NCBI GenBank assembly: GCA_016801845.1
Contig: CM028924.1
Span: forward strand, 10,498,825-10,562,824
Direction: 5' to 3'
Source: Polydactylus sextarius
Taxonomy: Eukaryota; Chordata; Actinopteri; Polynemidae
DNA: 64,000 bases
The position numbers and the translations under genes are program-made. How positions within the stretch are numbered: position 1 is the first letter of the stretch; each line of letters begins with the position of its first letter. The notes under the pieces were generated by a model that worked only from the letters and a program-made list of their open reading frames with translations, ran no database searches and had not been told where the DNA came from. Below, piece after piece: positions 44,995-58,727 of the stretch.

Positions 44995-47900
44995 CAACGA
45001 CAAAACAAGAAAAAAAAGAAAAGGAAAAAAAAAAAAAAAAATCTTCTTGCTCGTGATGAAATATTTTAAATCTCCAGGGGGGGGGGGGGGCTTGTCTGGA
45101 AACGAGAAAAATCAGGACGTTGATGATGATGATTTACATTTTATGCAAAAAGCCCTGCTGAAACAGGAGGCTAGCACACCTACTCTTCATCGCCACGTCG
45201 TAATCATCATCACCACCACCGACACCATCTTCATCATCTTCATCACCAACACTTCCGTCACTATGACGACTAAAAATGTTTTCCGAGTCGGGCAAGCGCT
45301 GAGAACTCCAAAGCTTTAAGCCATGTAGGAACTTCACTTCCTTTTCATTTTCTTGATGAATGCAAAAACTTTCGCACTTTCGACACGTCACGCTTCTTCT
45401 TCTTCTTCTTCTTCTTCTTCTACGTCTTGTTCTGTCCAATCAGAGGGAAGAGTTGTTGTTTTTCTGTTTTTGTCTCCTTCAGCTGCCACATCTCGTTTCT
45501 GTTTTATCGGGTCGAGGGGGTGGGGTGGGGAGAGTTTTTGGACACACTGCCGATTTAAAAAAAAAAAAAAAAAAAAAAAAAGGCGAAGGGAAACAAACGT
45601 CGACGGACTTCCTGTTCTGTTTTCCTCCCGAGGTCGGTCAGGCGATCCGGTTCAGTCCGACCTTCTGCTGGTTTCGGTTTTGTTTTGGTTTCATTTCCTT
45701 CCGATCAGCGGCCGGTTTCACTTCTAACGTTTCTTCGATGAGAAAACAGAGAGAGGAGGAAAAAAAATTAGAATTTTATGTAATCGAAGGCGAAGAGAAA
45801 CTCTTGAGAAGCAACAACTTTGTTTGTTTGTTTGTTGGCGTTATTCTCTTTTTGGCCAAAAGAGGGCACGACGGTTTTGCCAGCAACCGGGTCTAAAACA
45901 CGAACGACAGAGTCGAGATCACCTCATTAAAAATGTCCAATTGTTCCAAAACTTTAAAAACATGGCCAACCGTGACGTGTCTCTGTGGCTTTTGATGGTT
46001 CACGGTGTTCCGCTGCAGGTCATGTGACGTCACTTTATTTTGGCGAGAAATACGATTTATTTGGGTTTTTTTTTTTGGGGGGTGGGGTAAATATAAACAT
46101 AAAGAAAAAGAGTTTCTCTTGCCGCTCGCAGCTTCCAGCAGAACGATTTCCAAGATTAGATTGAACGCGACGCCACAGTGACGTCATGTGACCCCAGCGA
46201 CCGCGTCGATCCTGAGTAATTAAAAGTGAAACCGAGCTGAGGGAAGGATGTCGAGTCGACGCTGCGTTCAGGGTCCTGGTCCTGATGAGAAAAGTTTGTT
46301 TGTCTGTTTCACAGTGTCGGACAGAAATATTGCATGATGTTCTTTTTCCAAAAAAAAAAAAAAAAAAAAAAGCCGTTTGGGGAGATTTAAATGATTCATG
46401 GAGACACTAACAGCGTTGTTGTGTAACCATGATCCGGTCTGAACCGAGGGGCGAGTCCACTCCTGACGAAGTGACACGGCTCCGACGAGCCCGTCGCCGT
46501 TGACAACCACCGCCACGACGCCACCCGAGCCGAGCTCTGATCGGCGTTTTCCGTTGTTTTTTCATAGTTTTCGTTTCGTTTTGTTTGTCTTTTAGCACAT
46601 TTTAGAACAGCCGTCGTCTTAAAGATTATACAACAAAAAGAAAAGCATGCTGGGTAACGACACGCCCTCTTCAGCTCACGGACCAATCATGCGAAAGAGG
46701 CGAGGTTTATCACAGCTTCATGATTGGTTCTTTTTTGTTGTTGTTGTTGTTGTTGTTATTAGCAACTGATAATTGATCAGGTTTTTATTTTTTTACTTTC
46801 GTTTTGACGTAACCGGTTGAAAAGGTCGAATCTGAGCGATGGCGGCGCAACTGATTGTGAAGCTGCGTCATCGTTTCTGTCGCTGCTGGATCAAAAGTTT
46901 GTGTAAATTCACGCGTGAAACGATGACGTCATCGATTCAAGAAGCAGCAGGATCTTCTGATCCTAGTGGGGCGTTAAATTAAGGCAGTGTATGAAGTTTT
47001 AAAGATGGACGACCAAAAGTGAAACCAAAACATCTGTAACGCCCCCTGGTGGTTGGCTGCCAAGTCATAAGCTCGATTGATTTATGATTGATTGGCCAGG
47101 GGGCGGGACTTCATATTTCAGACATCCAAGATGGCGGCGCTCGCATGTGATGATGTGTTGGTTTCGTTTTTGTTCACAAAGGACGAAGTGGAGGCGTCTT
47201 CACAAGACGTCGCAAATTCATCCGTGTATGAATTTGCGCCCCGGCGACGCCGCGCTAGTCGGAAATCGGAGACAAAAACCCTGATGCGTTCAGGTGTCGG
47301 CTGATGAGGAGGATTTTTGGTAACACTTTTATCACTGCCCTGCTTCGTTAAGATGAAAAGCACTGCCCTGAAAACTTTTATCAATCCGAGCTCGACTGAA
47401 CTTCGCGAACGTCACGTCTGGAAAAAAAAACACAAAATCGTAAAAAAAGAAAGAAATGAACAGCTTCCTGTTGTCAGGTGGGAAACCCTTCAAAATAAAA
47501 GAACAACTCTTCGAGAAAAGGATTTTTTTTTTGTTGTTTTTTTTTTTCAGTGTAAAACGTTCAGACGTTCAGGCGAGTGGCTGCACTGCCCTCTCCAACC
47601 TCTGTTACATTTCTTCTCTTTCTCTAACCCTTTACTTCTCTGAGACGTTACCGTCCGGGTTTCCCAAAAAAAAAAAAAAAAGATAAAAACACGTTTACAA
47701 ATGATCAACAAGTCGTCCATTTCAAAACTGTAAAACTAACCGTCGTTTATCACTGCCTTTGTTTTATTTTTATTTTTTTCCCGACCGGAGAATCGGACGT
47801 GGTTTTTTCTTTTAGGACGTATGAAAGATCATTTGTGCCACAACCTTACTTTTCATTTTTCTCAGGATTTATGCGCAAGTTCGAGTCGAAACATAACATT

Positions 47901-48425
47901 TCCAGACTTGAAGCGGTTAACGTCGCTAACGTTACGTCGCGATCTAAACGACCGGATACGAAATTTTTTTTATTTTGGGAAACTCTGTCGCCTCCCATCA
48001 GCCGACGTCTTGTATTCGTTGGAGTAAAACAAATGGACGGATGAATGAACTGATGGAGGGAAAAGAATGAACCAATCACAATCCACCGCACTGCCTCTGA
48101 GAAAGTCTTCCAGCTTTGGGGATCTGGGTTCGGACCACGAAGGATTGTAGAGACCAGCAGAAAAACACTGGTGGCGTTGGGACTGTTTTGCTTCTTCTGG
48201 TCCACGGGGGGGACGTTAAATGTTCGTGACGACTGAATGATCTGTTGTCCATGTGTCTGTGAGCTTCAACACAACCAAACCTCGCGACGGGAATGTTGTA
48301 ACACGAGTGTCCTTTCTATCACATCGTGCTTCTAGAACGTAGAACCAGAACCGGAACAGACGGAACCAAAAGTCTTGGCCGCCTTCAAGTCACGACGCAG
48401 CGTCATCAGCGTAGAGTCGAATAAA
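44800..48425 (+). other. fgf12: Probable fgf12 3' UTR
   Basis: Sequence after the stop begins with Cys/His-coding-like CAA repeats and long A runs (44965-44992, 45022-45041, 45558-45580), then continues without coding signal. An AATAAA at 48420-48425 followed by ATAAAATG is a plausible end. The internal A runs could cause false 3' ends in oligo-dT libraries. A short ATGGCGGCG ORF (47131-47304) and a CTCF-like motif (47038-47053) lie within it. Confidence 0.4.
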
Positions 48426-49662
48426 ATATACCAAGAATCCATAAAATGTTGATTTTTGGAAATTAAAAATCACAATTTTAAGTCTGTTGACTTAATATAT
48501 ATAATGGTGCCCTCTTGTGGTAAAAGTAAAAATTACTATGGTAACCATGTAATTTACTTTAGTTTTAAATGACAATATTTTTATGTTTAGTCTGATTTTT
48601 CGTCTTGGAATGAAAAGAAATTGATAGGAAATAGGAAAATAATATGATAATTTATGAATATTTGAAATAAATAAAAATAAATACATACATACATCACTGT
48701 TTCATGTAGAAATGATCTGTAGGTGTAGAAAATTTTGACTGGTTTTATATTTCTAACAATCACAATCTGAGCACAAAATGAAATTTCCGTATTTCCTACA
48801 CGACCGTCGTGACTTGAAGGCAGCGTCGGGATGCGAACCGGTTTCTGCGAAGTCACAGAGTCGTAGAATGGACACTCTGCAGTTTAAGTCTGTGATTTAA
48901 TAGAGAACAGCAGGTCGACTCTGAGGTTTTAATCTTTTATTAAACGTCATAATAAAAACGGCAAATAAACTTCCTGCAAATATTAACTAAGTCGAAGCCG
49001 GCGAGTCAACCTGCTGAGCTCCTGTTAACTTTTATCCAAAAACAAGAGTCCACCTGTTGGGGGCGCTGGTGCTGTTGCATGGGGAAGTTCGCAGCACTGC
49101 CGACGTCTGCCGGCACAAAATAAATAAATAAATAAAATAAACAATGATGATGTCATTACCAAGCAACAGAGGCCCTCAGGTGGTTGGTTTGCCCCTCAGA
49201 CGGTGGTGGGGAGGGGCAGCAGGATGACGAACTGTTGTAGGAAAAAAAAAAAAAAAAGAAAGGAAAAAACAAAACGTCTCTCTGTTGAAGCCTGGAAACT
49301 CTGGATCTTTATTTTGTGTTCGCTGATGTTTGCACCTTTTCTGAGACACCTTCATATAAACGCATCATGTATTAGAAAATCAGTCATCGCAAAAATACGC
49401 AGCAGGATGAAAAAGAGATCATTGAAAAAATAATAATAAAAAAAAAAAAAATCAAGATACAATATGAAAACTTCAGCCTCCGACTCTTATTTCGTTCATC
49501 CAGGTTGTCTCTCAACTTCTTTTTCATAAATCTAACGAAGTGACACACACAAAAAAGCCAATCAGATGAGTTTAGAGAAACTTCATTTTTAGTCATTTCA
49601 ACCTAAAGATCTTAAATTTTAATGTGAGGGTCATAGAGTTGACTATTTTTTAAACCACTGTC

Positions 49663-50297
49663 CACGGGATTAGTTTTATCTGGGGACGTAATTTGTAAAT
49701 CACCCCCCCACATCTGTTTCTTGCGGTGTGTTTGCACGGGATAAGCAGGATTTACTCGAATTTACGCACATTATGGGCCGGATAAGATGTCAAAGCTGTG
49801 TATGTGGTATATAGTCGTCATGGCAACAGTAAATAAAATGTCAAAGCAGCAACACGACTTCATAACAGTGGGCAGTTGTTGTCGGGATGACCGGCCGTCA
49901 GGGCGTTTGTAGTAAACTTGTTGAAAGATCGAAAAATGTTCCGTACCTCAAGCGGCTACACATGTCAAAAATTTCGCTCTTCTGGTGGATCTGAGCTGCC
50001 GTTTCTGCAAATGGGTCTCTGTACTATCTTTCTGGGTGACGAGACTCCTGCATTTCCAGCTGAAATGCTGTCAAAACTACCGCAGCCTCCATGATTCAAC
50101 TGCAAAGAGGTAGAAAAATACCCCCAATCACTGAGATTCAGATTCAGGACAGCACAGGACTAGTATCGACTAGACTTGCGGTGGAATTTCTACTTCACAA
50201 ATTACAGACATGGCGCATTCCCACAGGATTAAGATCACAGACGTCCTCCGCAATTATAACAAATTATCAGACGTCCCCAGGTAAAACTAATCCCGTG
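49663..50297. mobile_element. Element with terminal inverted repeats
   Basis: CACGGGATTAGTTTTATCTG GGGACGT at the left is matched by ACGTCCCCAGGTAAAACTAA TCCCGTG at the right in reverse complement, and an AAATTA continues the pairing after small gaps. It is about 635 bases, with no transposase frame. Clear target duplications were not seen. Confidence 0.65.
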
Positions 50298-51177
50298 CGA
50301 TTAGGGCTTAAGACTCAATATAACGCGTGACTTGTGTGGTAGTGAGGACACGGTTCCTACAGACAAACCAAAGTGTCGTTAACTTTGTAAATGTACAGAT
50401 TCTATAGAAGATTGTTGAAGTCTCTACATTACCTGGAGTTTTCCTGTCGACGCCATCTTGAAAGTCCATAAAAGTCAACTAACAGTTTCTGTATTTACAA
50501 TTTATTTTTACACTCAACTGAATATTGTCACAAACATCTTAATAACTGATCATTCCCATTGAAATACACTTCTTCAACTCTCCTATGCTGGCGTCCACTA
50601 AGAGTGTACTTTCATTAAACTCATCTGACTGATGTGATTTTTCTACCAACACAAAGTATAGACTCATTATCATCTGTAAATAGACCCAGAACAACTGTGA
50701 CACCAAACTTTTTCCTTAAAACGACACTTTGGGTTAAAGTGACTGATGGATGGAAAGTTGTAGCATTTTATCAATGAGGCTCAAAACCACCGAAAGACAA
50801 GTTTGCCCCTGTTTAGCAGGATAGTGACAGGAGGATCCAGGGTCATTCCCAGACCAGATGTGATATATAATCTCTCCATCACGTTCTGGATCAGGTCTAC
50901 CAGTTGAACTTCTCTGGAAAAAGCAACCACCAAGAATTGTCCAGAAGAGCAGTTTTATTCTGAACCCTGAAACTTTAAATCTGATCCTGAGCCTGACCTC
51001 ATGTTTATAGAGAAACACTAGCAACTATAAAGTTTGTCTAAAAGGTTGTTTTATTTTGGATGTATTGGATCTTTTCTGAAGATATAAGTGTAACCCTAAC
51101 AAGACTCCAACACTAAACCAGCGGTCTAAACTCATCTATGAGTCTGGTCTACCACCAGGTGGCTGATGGGTAAATGT

Positions 51178-51269
51178 GGCTCTGTGGCGCAATGGACAGC
51201 GCGTTGGACTTCTAGTTAAACACTCAGGAAGTGATTCAAAGGTTGTGGGTTCGAGTCCCACCAGAGTCG
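51178..51269 (+). tRNA. tRNA-Arg(TCT) with intron
   Basis: A complete copy on the plus strand: acceptor, D, anticodon and T stems pair, the anticodon is TCT, and the 19-base intron is GTTAAACACTCAGGAAGTG. No T run follows closely. Upstream DNA matches the flank of the broken copy at 41140 in reverse. Confidence 0.82.
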
Positions 51270-51948
51270 ACCTTTATAAAAACTGTGAGAATCACCTGAT
51301 CAACAATATGAAAGGTCTCTGTGGCAGCAGGGGTAGTGGGCACAAGGTACAAGGTAGTCCAGCTCCTCCTGGAGGATCCTGAGTTATTCCCAGACTAGAC
51401 GAGATATGGGCTGAAGGTCAGGAAGCATCCTTAAAGGAGACTTTATTTGAGGACGCCACGTCATTTAGTTTCCCCAAGCCCTGTTCCAATGTCAAGGATG
51501 TTTCAAAATTTCACCGAGGACTGAGTCCTTGATCTGTAGAGTTTTCGAGGCTTTCGACGCTGATGTAATCTTGATGTTGTTAAAATACCCACAATCCTCC
51601 ACTGCACAATGATAGCAGAACAGAAGCAGCAGTAATACTCATCCAAATATAAACTTAATTTTATGAGTTGTTGATATAAATTTAACCTTGGATCTTTAAT
51701 CTTAATCTTGGATGACCCCAAGGTCTACCACCCAGAAAGATACCTTCCAGATCACAACTCACCAGAACTAGTACAGCAGTTCTACTCCGAGCACTAAACC
51801 ATGGGTCAGTTCGGTTGGTCTGATTGGTCAACCATCTACAACAGTCTTTTGACATAGTTTTCTCCATTCATTAGGCGTGTTCAGTGAGTTACCCAACAAC
51901 TGACCAATGGTGTAACTTCATCACAACCGGTAGCTGATGGGTCAATGT

Positions 51949-52040
51949 GGCTCTGTGGCGCAATGGACAGCGCGTTGGACTTCTAGCTTAGCACTAAGAA
52001 AGTGATTCAAAGGTTGTGGGTTCGAGTCCCACCAGAGTCG
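51949..52040 (+). tRNA. tRNA-Arg(TCT) with intron
   Basis: A complete plus-strand copy. The 3' flank AGATTTATACAACTAAA and beyond matches the flank of the minus-strand copy at 41643 in reverse, so the two are duplicates of one another. Confidence 0.82.
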
Positions 52041-52189
52041 AGATTTATACAACTAAATATATGTTCAGCTATTGGTCCAGTCCAGATAATAATGGATTTT
52101 GGCGACGACATGGAAACAGCGTTCTTCATGTGATGTTAAAGGAACAAACTGATCGAACTACTAGTCCGAAGACTCTGGAGATTCCCTAA

Positions 52190-54750
52190 AGTGTGACATT
52201 ACACATATGTATCTTAATATATGTTTTTTTTTTTGTAATTCCACACTTCAAATGCTAGTGAGGTTTGTAGCCGCGGCTCCGTAGCATACGACTTCCAAGG
52301 CAAACGTTCTACCAAGAAAGCACCCTCGACTTTGAGAAACGGATCTAGAATCTCTGTAGGGAGTTTTGGGTCGATGTATGAGGTAAAACATCCCCCAGAC
52401 GACCTGTCTGCAGGACTCAAAGCTCCTTGAACTTGACGGAACTTGTTTAAATCTCTATTGACTGGACGTAGAAGGTAGATTTGACTCAAGGACAACTGAA
52501 CTAAAGGATCATTAAAAATGAAAATGAAACATTTTTATGTTGCTTTTACAGCGTACGACGTTAAAGTGCTTGTGGTTTTACCGGTGTTGAAAACTTGATT
52601 TAACTGGTTCAAAGTTCAGTTTCAGTTCCTGCTTCTTTAAAAGCATCATGTTATTGCTGAAGTGAAGAACACGCGATCGGACAGACGAGTTAAAAGCTCG
52701 CAGAGTGTCCGTCCATCGCCGAAACGCTTCACTTCACTTCAACGACGAGTACGATGCTGCGACGCATTAAAGCTTCATCCAACTTTAATAAGCAGAGATG
52801 CAGAAACACGACGGAGGATGAAGAAAACATCAGAGGAGAAGACTTACTCTCTATAAAAAGGCCTTTCCTGTGAAAGAACCATCAGGGCTTTTAATATGAA
52901 AGAATTTTAGGGCTGTAAGGGCAAATCCAGGACATTTATTGTGAAAAATCAGGAGGTGCTTTTATTTTGAAGCTGCTTGAAGACTTTGATGATGACAACT
53001 GTTTTATTTCTCCTTCAAATATTTATCTGGGATTTGCGTCAGTTGTTTTGTGAAGTCAGTCACGTTTACAAAGCGCCAGCAAAGAGAAGTTAAAGTTTTC
53101 AAAATAAAACACTTCATATAGCCATATTTAGTAAAAAAAAAAAAAACAAGTAAAAAAAAAACATTAATTCACATTTAAATGAGTTTTATTGAACTGAATC
53201 ACGTTTAGAAACATTAAAATTAAATAAATTAATAACTAGATGTGTCAGTTACAGTTTGACACCACCAGGAGGCGACATCCCACCAGGACTGAGGCCTGAG
53301 AGACAGCGAGAGCAAATAGATAATCAATTACATAATCAGGTCTGAAATATGAAACATATTCTGGTTTGTTTAACCCTTTTTATTTTGCTCATATTCGTAT
53401 TGTATAATATCAAGTACATTTATTTTAAAAAACCTTTCTTCCATATTGGACCTGTTGTGTCAATGTAAAGAACTTCCACATTGATGAGTTATTAGTACTT
53501 TTAACTTGAAGCTCAGAGGAAACTATTGCTCTTATTGTGGATAAATAAATACCGGCAGCGTATTAATCTGTTTTGATGTTCTTCAGTAGAAAATCTTACT
53601 GGGTCAAAGGTCACAGAGACAAGATAAATAAAACCTGAAGAGAAGTTATCGCGTTTCCATGGACACAGAGGAAGTGAGGACAACTTGCTGACAAGTCAGT
53701 GACACAGAAACTGATAAAAGTTACCATGACGTAGGCTGTGGGGCTTTTATTTTAAAAGGTCATAGGAAGTGCTAAAGTTTTTTTTTTTTTTTTTTTATTT
53801 TCGAGATTTTCCAGCTCTTAGGGCTTTCGTTTTGACAGATCAGCTTTTTTTTTTTTTTTAAATTTTAAAAAACTTTTTCAGTTTTTTTTTTTTTTTTTTT
53901 TTTTCATTAACAAATTCTGGCAAATTCTGGCATTCTACAAAGTGAATATATATCAGATATTCCAAGCAAAAATATATAAATCCATATAAACAACAATGCA
54001 CTGTTACTATAAATCAGTATTATAATTTTATATATGTATAAACATCTGTGCTACTAACAACATATAAGGCCTCTCACTATGTTCACCATCGCTCATTAAG
54101 CTGGAGAAACCTGCCACTTGAATCCATCAGGTGTAAAATAGACCAAACACCTCTCTCTGTCCAATTATAACATAAAGATTTTTCTTTTAAATAATATATA
54201 TTTATCATTCCAGATAGGGGAGTTAAAATTGTGCTAATAGATTTTTTTCCAGTATAACAGGACCTGTTCGTAGATTTTTCAAAAGTTTGTATTTTGTATA
54301 AAATGCTTTAACCATTTTAGTTTTATCGAGCCGTTCATTGCCTCATTGTCGATTACATTTAAACCTCCTTCATCTGATGGTTTTACTGACTCTCCTAAAG
54401 AGCTTTTATTTTGAAAGGCTGCAGTGTTGGGAAATCACAGTGATGTCGTAACACGAGGGGGCGGAGCTTCAACCGGAATACAGCAACTTCCTGCACGCAC
54501 ACACGCATACACACACACACACACACACACTCACACTGTTACTTATCTGTCGCTTTTTTGCGAATTTGACGTAAAGTTTCAACCCCTAAAAGTCGCTGTG
54601 TATCTTCCCTCGAGCTGTGAACGGGTCACGAGCCGCTTCATTAAAGTTCACGTCATGAGTTAATTGGTTAATTAACGCGTCGCGTGCGTATCCTGATCCG
54701 TTAATTAGCATAACTGGACACACACACGCACCCACACGCCGTTACTCCTT
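52190..54750. other. Intergenic stretch without a recognised gene
   Basis: AT-rich DNA with T runs at about 53779-53797 and 53883-53904 and A runs near 53133-53160. A CA repeat lies at about 54509-54530. No gene was recognised. Confidence 0.5.
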
Positions 54751-54769
54751 CAGATTTACAGCCGTGCTC

Positions 54770-55035
54770 TCGCGCCTTGACGCGGGGCTGTTAATCATCA
54801 CAGCCCCGTGCTGCCGGTGCTTCTTACCGTGGGGGTTCGTGTGCGTGCGTATGTGTGTGAGTCAGCAGCACACACATACACATTAATGCACACAGACCGG
54901 GATACCCCCACACTCCCGGTCCCGCCCCCGCTCAACTCCACTCCGCCCGGTGTACCGCTCCGCCGTAGAAACGCCGCCGACTGGTTGTTCTGGACCGGAC
55001 ACACGCGGAGGACTTTGTCCCGACTCGCTGCACAT
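54770..55035 (+). other. First exon and CpG-rich promoter of an unidentified secreted-protein gene
   Basis: CpG-rich DNA (CGCCGTAGAAACGCCGCCGA, GGACACACGCGGAGG) leads to CACAT/GTAAGT, a strong donor. The last two bases, AT, join the G that opens the next exon to form the start codon. The 5' end is not fixed. Confidence 0.5.
55034..55035 (+). CDS. First two bases (AT) of a split start codon
   Basis: Splicing at CACAT/GTAAGT to CTGCAG/GGCGTCC gives CACATGGCG, an ATG in good context. This explains why the following exon has no in-frame upstream ATG. Confidence 0.45.
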
Positions 55036-55739
55036 GTAAGTCCCGCTCCACCTGAGCGTTATTTCTTTAAATTAACACTTTTCTCTACGGAGTCTGGCGC
55101 CGCCTCGTGTTGCTGTTGTTGTTACGCGGAAACGGTGACGGTCCAGCAGTTTGTTGGACTAGAGGAGCCGCTGTGAGGCTGAGAACCACCCGGACACGGA
55201 GCCTCCTCGGCGGGACTACACGGCAACACACGTCGGTGTGTTCGCTGCAAGTGGCAGCGCTGCGTGCCAGTCTTCATCTAATAATCTGAATTTACATTAA
55301 TGTCTGTTAAATTGTTATTATATCAAATATAAGTTCAAAAACACATATTATTATAGTTCATCTGTTATTTTCAACATTTCGGCGTAAAATTATTACACCA
55401 ACTTGCTCTCATAATAACAGAATTAAAACTTTGCCGGTTATTTTAATAACCACAAACACCAAGCGGTGGACAGGAGGGCACAGCGCATGGCAGGAATGTT
55501 GGGTCATTTTGTTTATAAAAAGTGTGGTCAGGTCAATCATGTATATGCCGAATTGACATTAAGGCATTAACATTTTATCAGATGTTTTGAAATTAATGAT
55601 AAGTTTTGTTTAAAAACGTGTAAAAGGTGCGAGGACTTTGAATTAGTCGTTTTTTAAATGTGAGTCTGGGGAGTTGGTGTCCTTCAGCGATCCGTGTTGA
55701 TAATCAGATTATCCTCGGTCAGATCAGTTTGGAGGCTGC

Positions 55740-56295
55740 AGTGATCATCTTCATATTCAGAGGTGACAGCAGGAGTTCAGTGGGTGAGTTGAGGGGATGA
55801 TAGCAGGAGTTTAGGATGTGACAATGGGAGTTTAGGGTGTGATGGCAGTAGATTAAGGGGGTGACACTGATCACTGAGCTGCTGTAGTGTTCACTTTGAG
55901 ATGATGACTGGAGTTAAGAAATTTAGGGGGTGACAGCAATAGTTTAAGGGGGTTTGTGTGACTGTATGATGTTAGGGTGTAGCAGGACTCCAGTGTGTGA
56001 TAGTGGTAGTTTAAGGGGGTGACAGCAGGAGTTTAGGGTGTGACACTGATCAATGAGCTGGTGTTCAGTGTGTATTGCTCAGGGAAAAAACTGTAAATCA
56101 TCTGAGTTTAGGGGGTTGGTGTGACCGTAGGATGTTAGGGTGTAAAAGAAAGAATTTAGTGTGAGACAGCAGGAGTTTAAGGGGGTTTGTGTGACTGAGG
56201 GATGTTGGGGTGTTATAGCAGGACTTCAGTGTGTGACAGCAGGAGTTTAGGGTGTGACACTAATTGCTGAGCTGGTGTTCAGTGTGTATTGCTCT
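55740..56295. repeat. Minisatellite of GTGACAGCAGGAGTTTAGGG-like units
   Basis: Imperfect tandem units of about 20-25 bases, inside the candidate first intron of the secreted-protein gene. A related block lies at 57140-57370. Confidence 0.8.
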
Positions 56296-56768
56296 GTGAC
56301 AAATTGAATCATCTGTATGTGCTGGTTGTCGTGTCTTGAACTGCACACAAACCCGCTGCATCGTGTTTATACATGCAGGTTTGCATGCATGCACAACATG
56401 CCAGCGGCAGCAGCCGTTCATCCAATCATTGTGAATCCACCACAGGCCCCCGAGTGTGTGTTCGTCACCTCGGCTCTGAGTTCGTAAAGTGAACGAGCAG
56501 AAACGAGCAGCGTCCAGGTCCCTGACACGAGGCTAAATTAACGATAACGCTGCGCATTAAAACGCTGCAGTCGTTTGATAAACGATAATAACTCACAGTG
56601 TGAAACGCGGTTTCCTTCAGTAAATGGGAAACTGCTGAGTGTTTGTTTGTGGGAACGAGGTAATCAAATACCCACAATCCTCTGGGGCCAGGATGAGGGA
56701 GTTTATTGTCATCTCCATACCTGTGGCGAAATGCATTACATGCTTATATAAACACAGCTTTCGTCTTT

Positions 56769-56805
<37 letters not shown>

Positions 56806-56969
56806 TAGATGGATGGTGTTGTACAGCAGTTCTGGCTCTGAATGTCCCCCCTGGGATCCACTAGTTCCACCAGATCGTCTACCTTGACACATTATCTTTG
56901 CGTCCTCACTTCATCTTTTTTTTTTTTCTTTTACTCCACCTGTTTCTCTAAAGTTCAAACATGTTCAAA

Positions 56970-57000
<31 letters not shown>

Positions 57001-57139
57001 CGTCTGATGTTGAAATCGCTCGGTCTCTGATATGACTGAACACACCAGTCTAGGAACAACAGATGATTTCTACTGAATTGTAACCAGAGACGGTAAAAGA
57101 TCTGAACAAAACTGACACCACAAGTAGAACAATAGCACA

Positions 57140-57370
57140 AAACCCAGAGTTTAGGAGGTGACAACAGATGTTTTGTTTTGGGGGTTACAGATGTTTAGGT
57201 GGTTACAGCAGATGTTTAGGGGGTGACGACAGATGTTTAGGGGTGATGGTAGATGTTTAGGGGGTTACTGCCGATGTTTCGGGGTTACTGCAGATGTTTA
57301 GGGGGTGACAGATCTTTAGGGGGTGATGGCAGATGTTTACTAAACATCTGTTCCAACATCTGCAGATGTT
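57140..57370. repeat. Minisatellite of GTGACGACAGATGTTTAGGG-like units
   Basis: Tandem units of about 20-23 bases with the words GCAGATGTTTAGGGGG and GGTTACTGCAGATG. Probably related to the block at 55740. Confidence 0.8.
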
Positions 57371-58656
57371 TGGAGGTGACCTCAGGAGTTTGCAGTGACC
57401 TGCAGCTCTCTCTGTGGAGTGTGTGAAAGCTGTGAAGTCAGTGGAGTCTAGTGACGATGAACAGTGTGATATACAACAGCTGTTTAAGGATAAAATGGTT
57501 ATGATCTGACTCTTAAATAATGTACTGTTGGATGCACTTCCAAACATCAGGGCAATGTTCTTGTTTCTTGCGCAATCAGGGAGGAATCATTAAACATTTC
57601 CACAGAAAAACAAGGGAACAGGAGAAAATACAGTTCTGGTCCAGGGTCAACTGAAACTGCTTGAGGTTAAAATGTAACTTTCCCTCCTGCTTAGTTTGTT
57701 CACATCTGATCTCTTCATGTTTGTTTTTGTCCCTCACTGGCTCCTGTACGTGGCTCATTGCAGCTTCCTCTCTTCACGCTTTGTTAAATCAGCTCAGGCT
57801 CATGAAACCGTTAACCGGTAAATCGGACGGAGGTGAAGGTTGTTGTCATCCATCTTATTTAACTTCATCTCCTGTTGAGACCAGATTAATCTGAACCCTC
57901 GTTGATTTAACTGTTGCTGCTGCTGCTGCTGATTTATGGACGGGCCGGGGGACATCGACATATGTAGGGGCTGAGAGAGAGAGATGGGGGGTGGACACAA
58001 AGAAATATCACCATAATTAAAGGTATTGTGGTAAAAACAAACAAACAGATCAACAAACAGATTGAATGACCATGGCCGCTACCAACATACTCCACCAATA
58101 TGTTCAGAGTCCTGACTACCTTTATTTTGAAAATTTTAATTGAACGTTGCTACTGTGGTGATGATGTTTGGTTCATACCATGATGGCTGTGATACAGGAG
58201 GTTGTCTTTGAGGGTTAGTGATCCTCAAAAACAAATTTTCTGGATCCAAGACTTCAACACAAAAGTCTTCAGATAAACTGATTTACCCAACAAGAAGTCA
58301 TGAAGTCAGACATATTCCAGTCATTTTGATATTTTGTTGTTGTTGTTGTTTGTATTTACAGCCATCACACTTTAATGAACTTTAGCCAGGAGCTTAATCT
58401 GATCCAAGTCAAATTCTTTAATTTTCTATAAAGGATGCTAACGCTAATGGTCAAGTTAGCGTCATGTTATCCTCTGGAGATTTTCCTCCGCTATTGTCAA
58501 CGGTTTGTTTTTCCAGGATGGTTGGGGAGTGTTAAATACTCATCGACGAGTTTGTCATAGGCAACATACAAAATCATTTGAATGTTACAACGGGACAAAG
58601 AGGGAATTAATGGCTGTATCAATTTGCAGCTTTGATTTACAGTTTCATTTCTGCGA

Positions 58657-58687
<31 letters not shown>

Positions 58688-58727
58688 TAAGTGTGCAAAC
58701 ATTAACGACCTTGTGATCTGTCTGCAG

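Noticed and set aside
47092..47304. Short ORF starting ATGGCGGCGCTCGC within the fgf12 3' region
   Set aside because: The start context is good, but the product (MAALACDDVLVSFLF...) matches no family I know and there is no splice evidence. It may be a promoter-derived or retroposed scrap.
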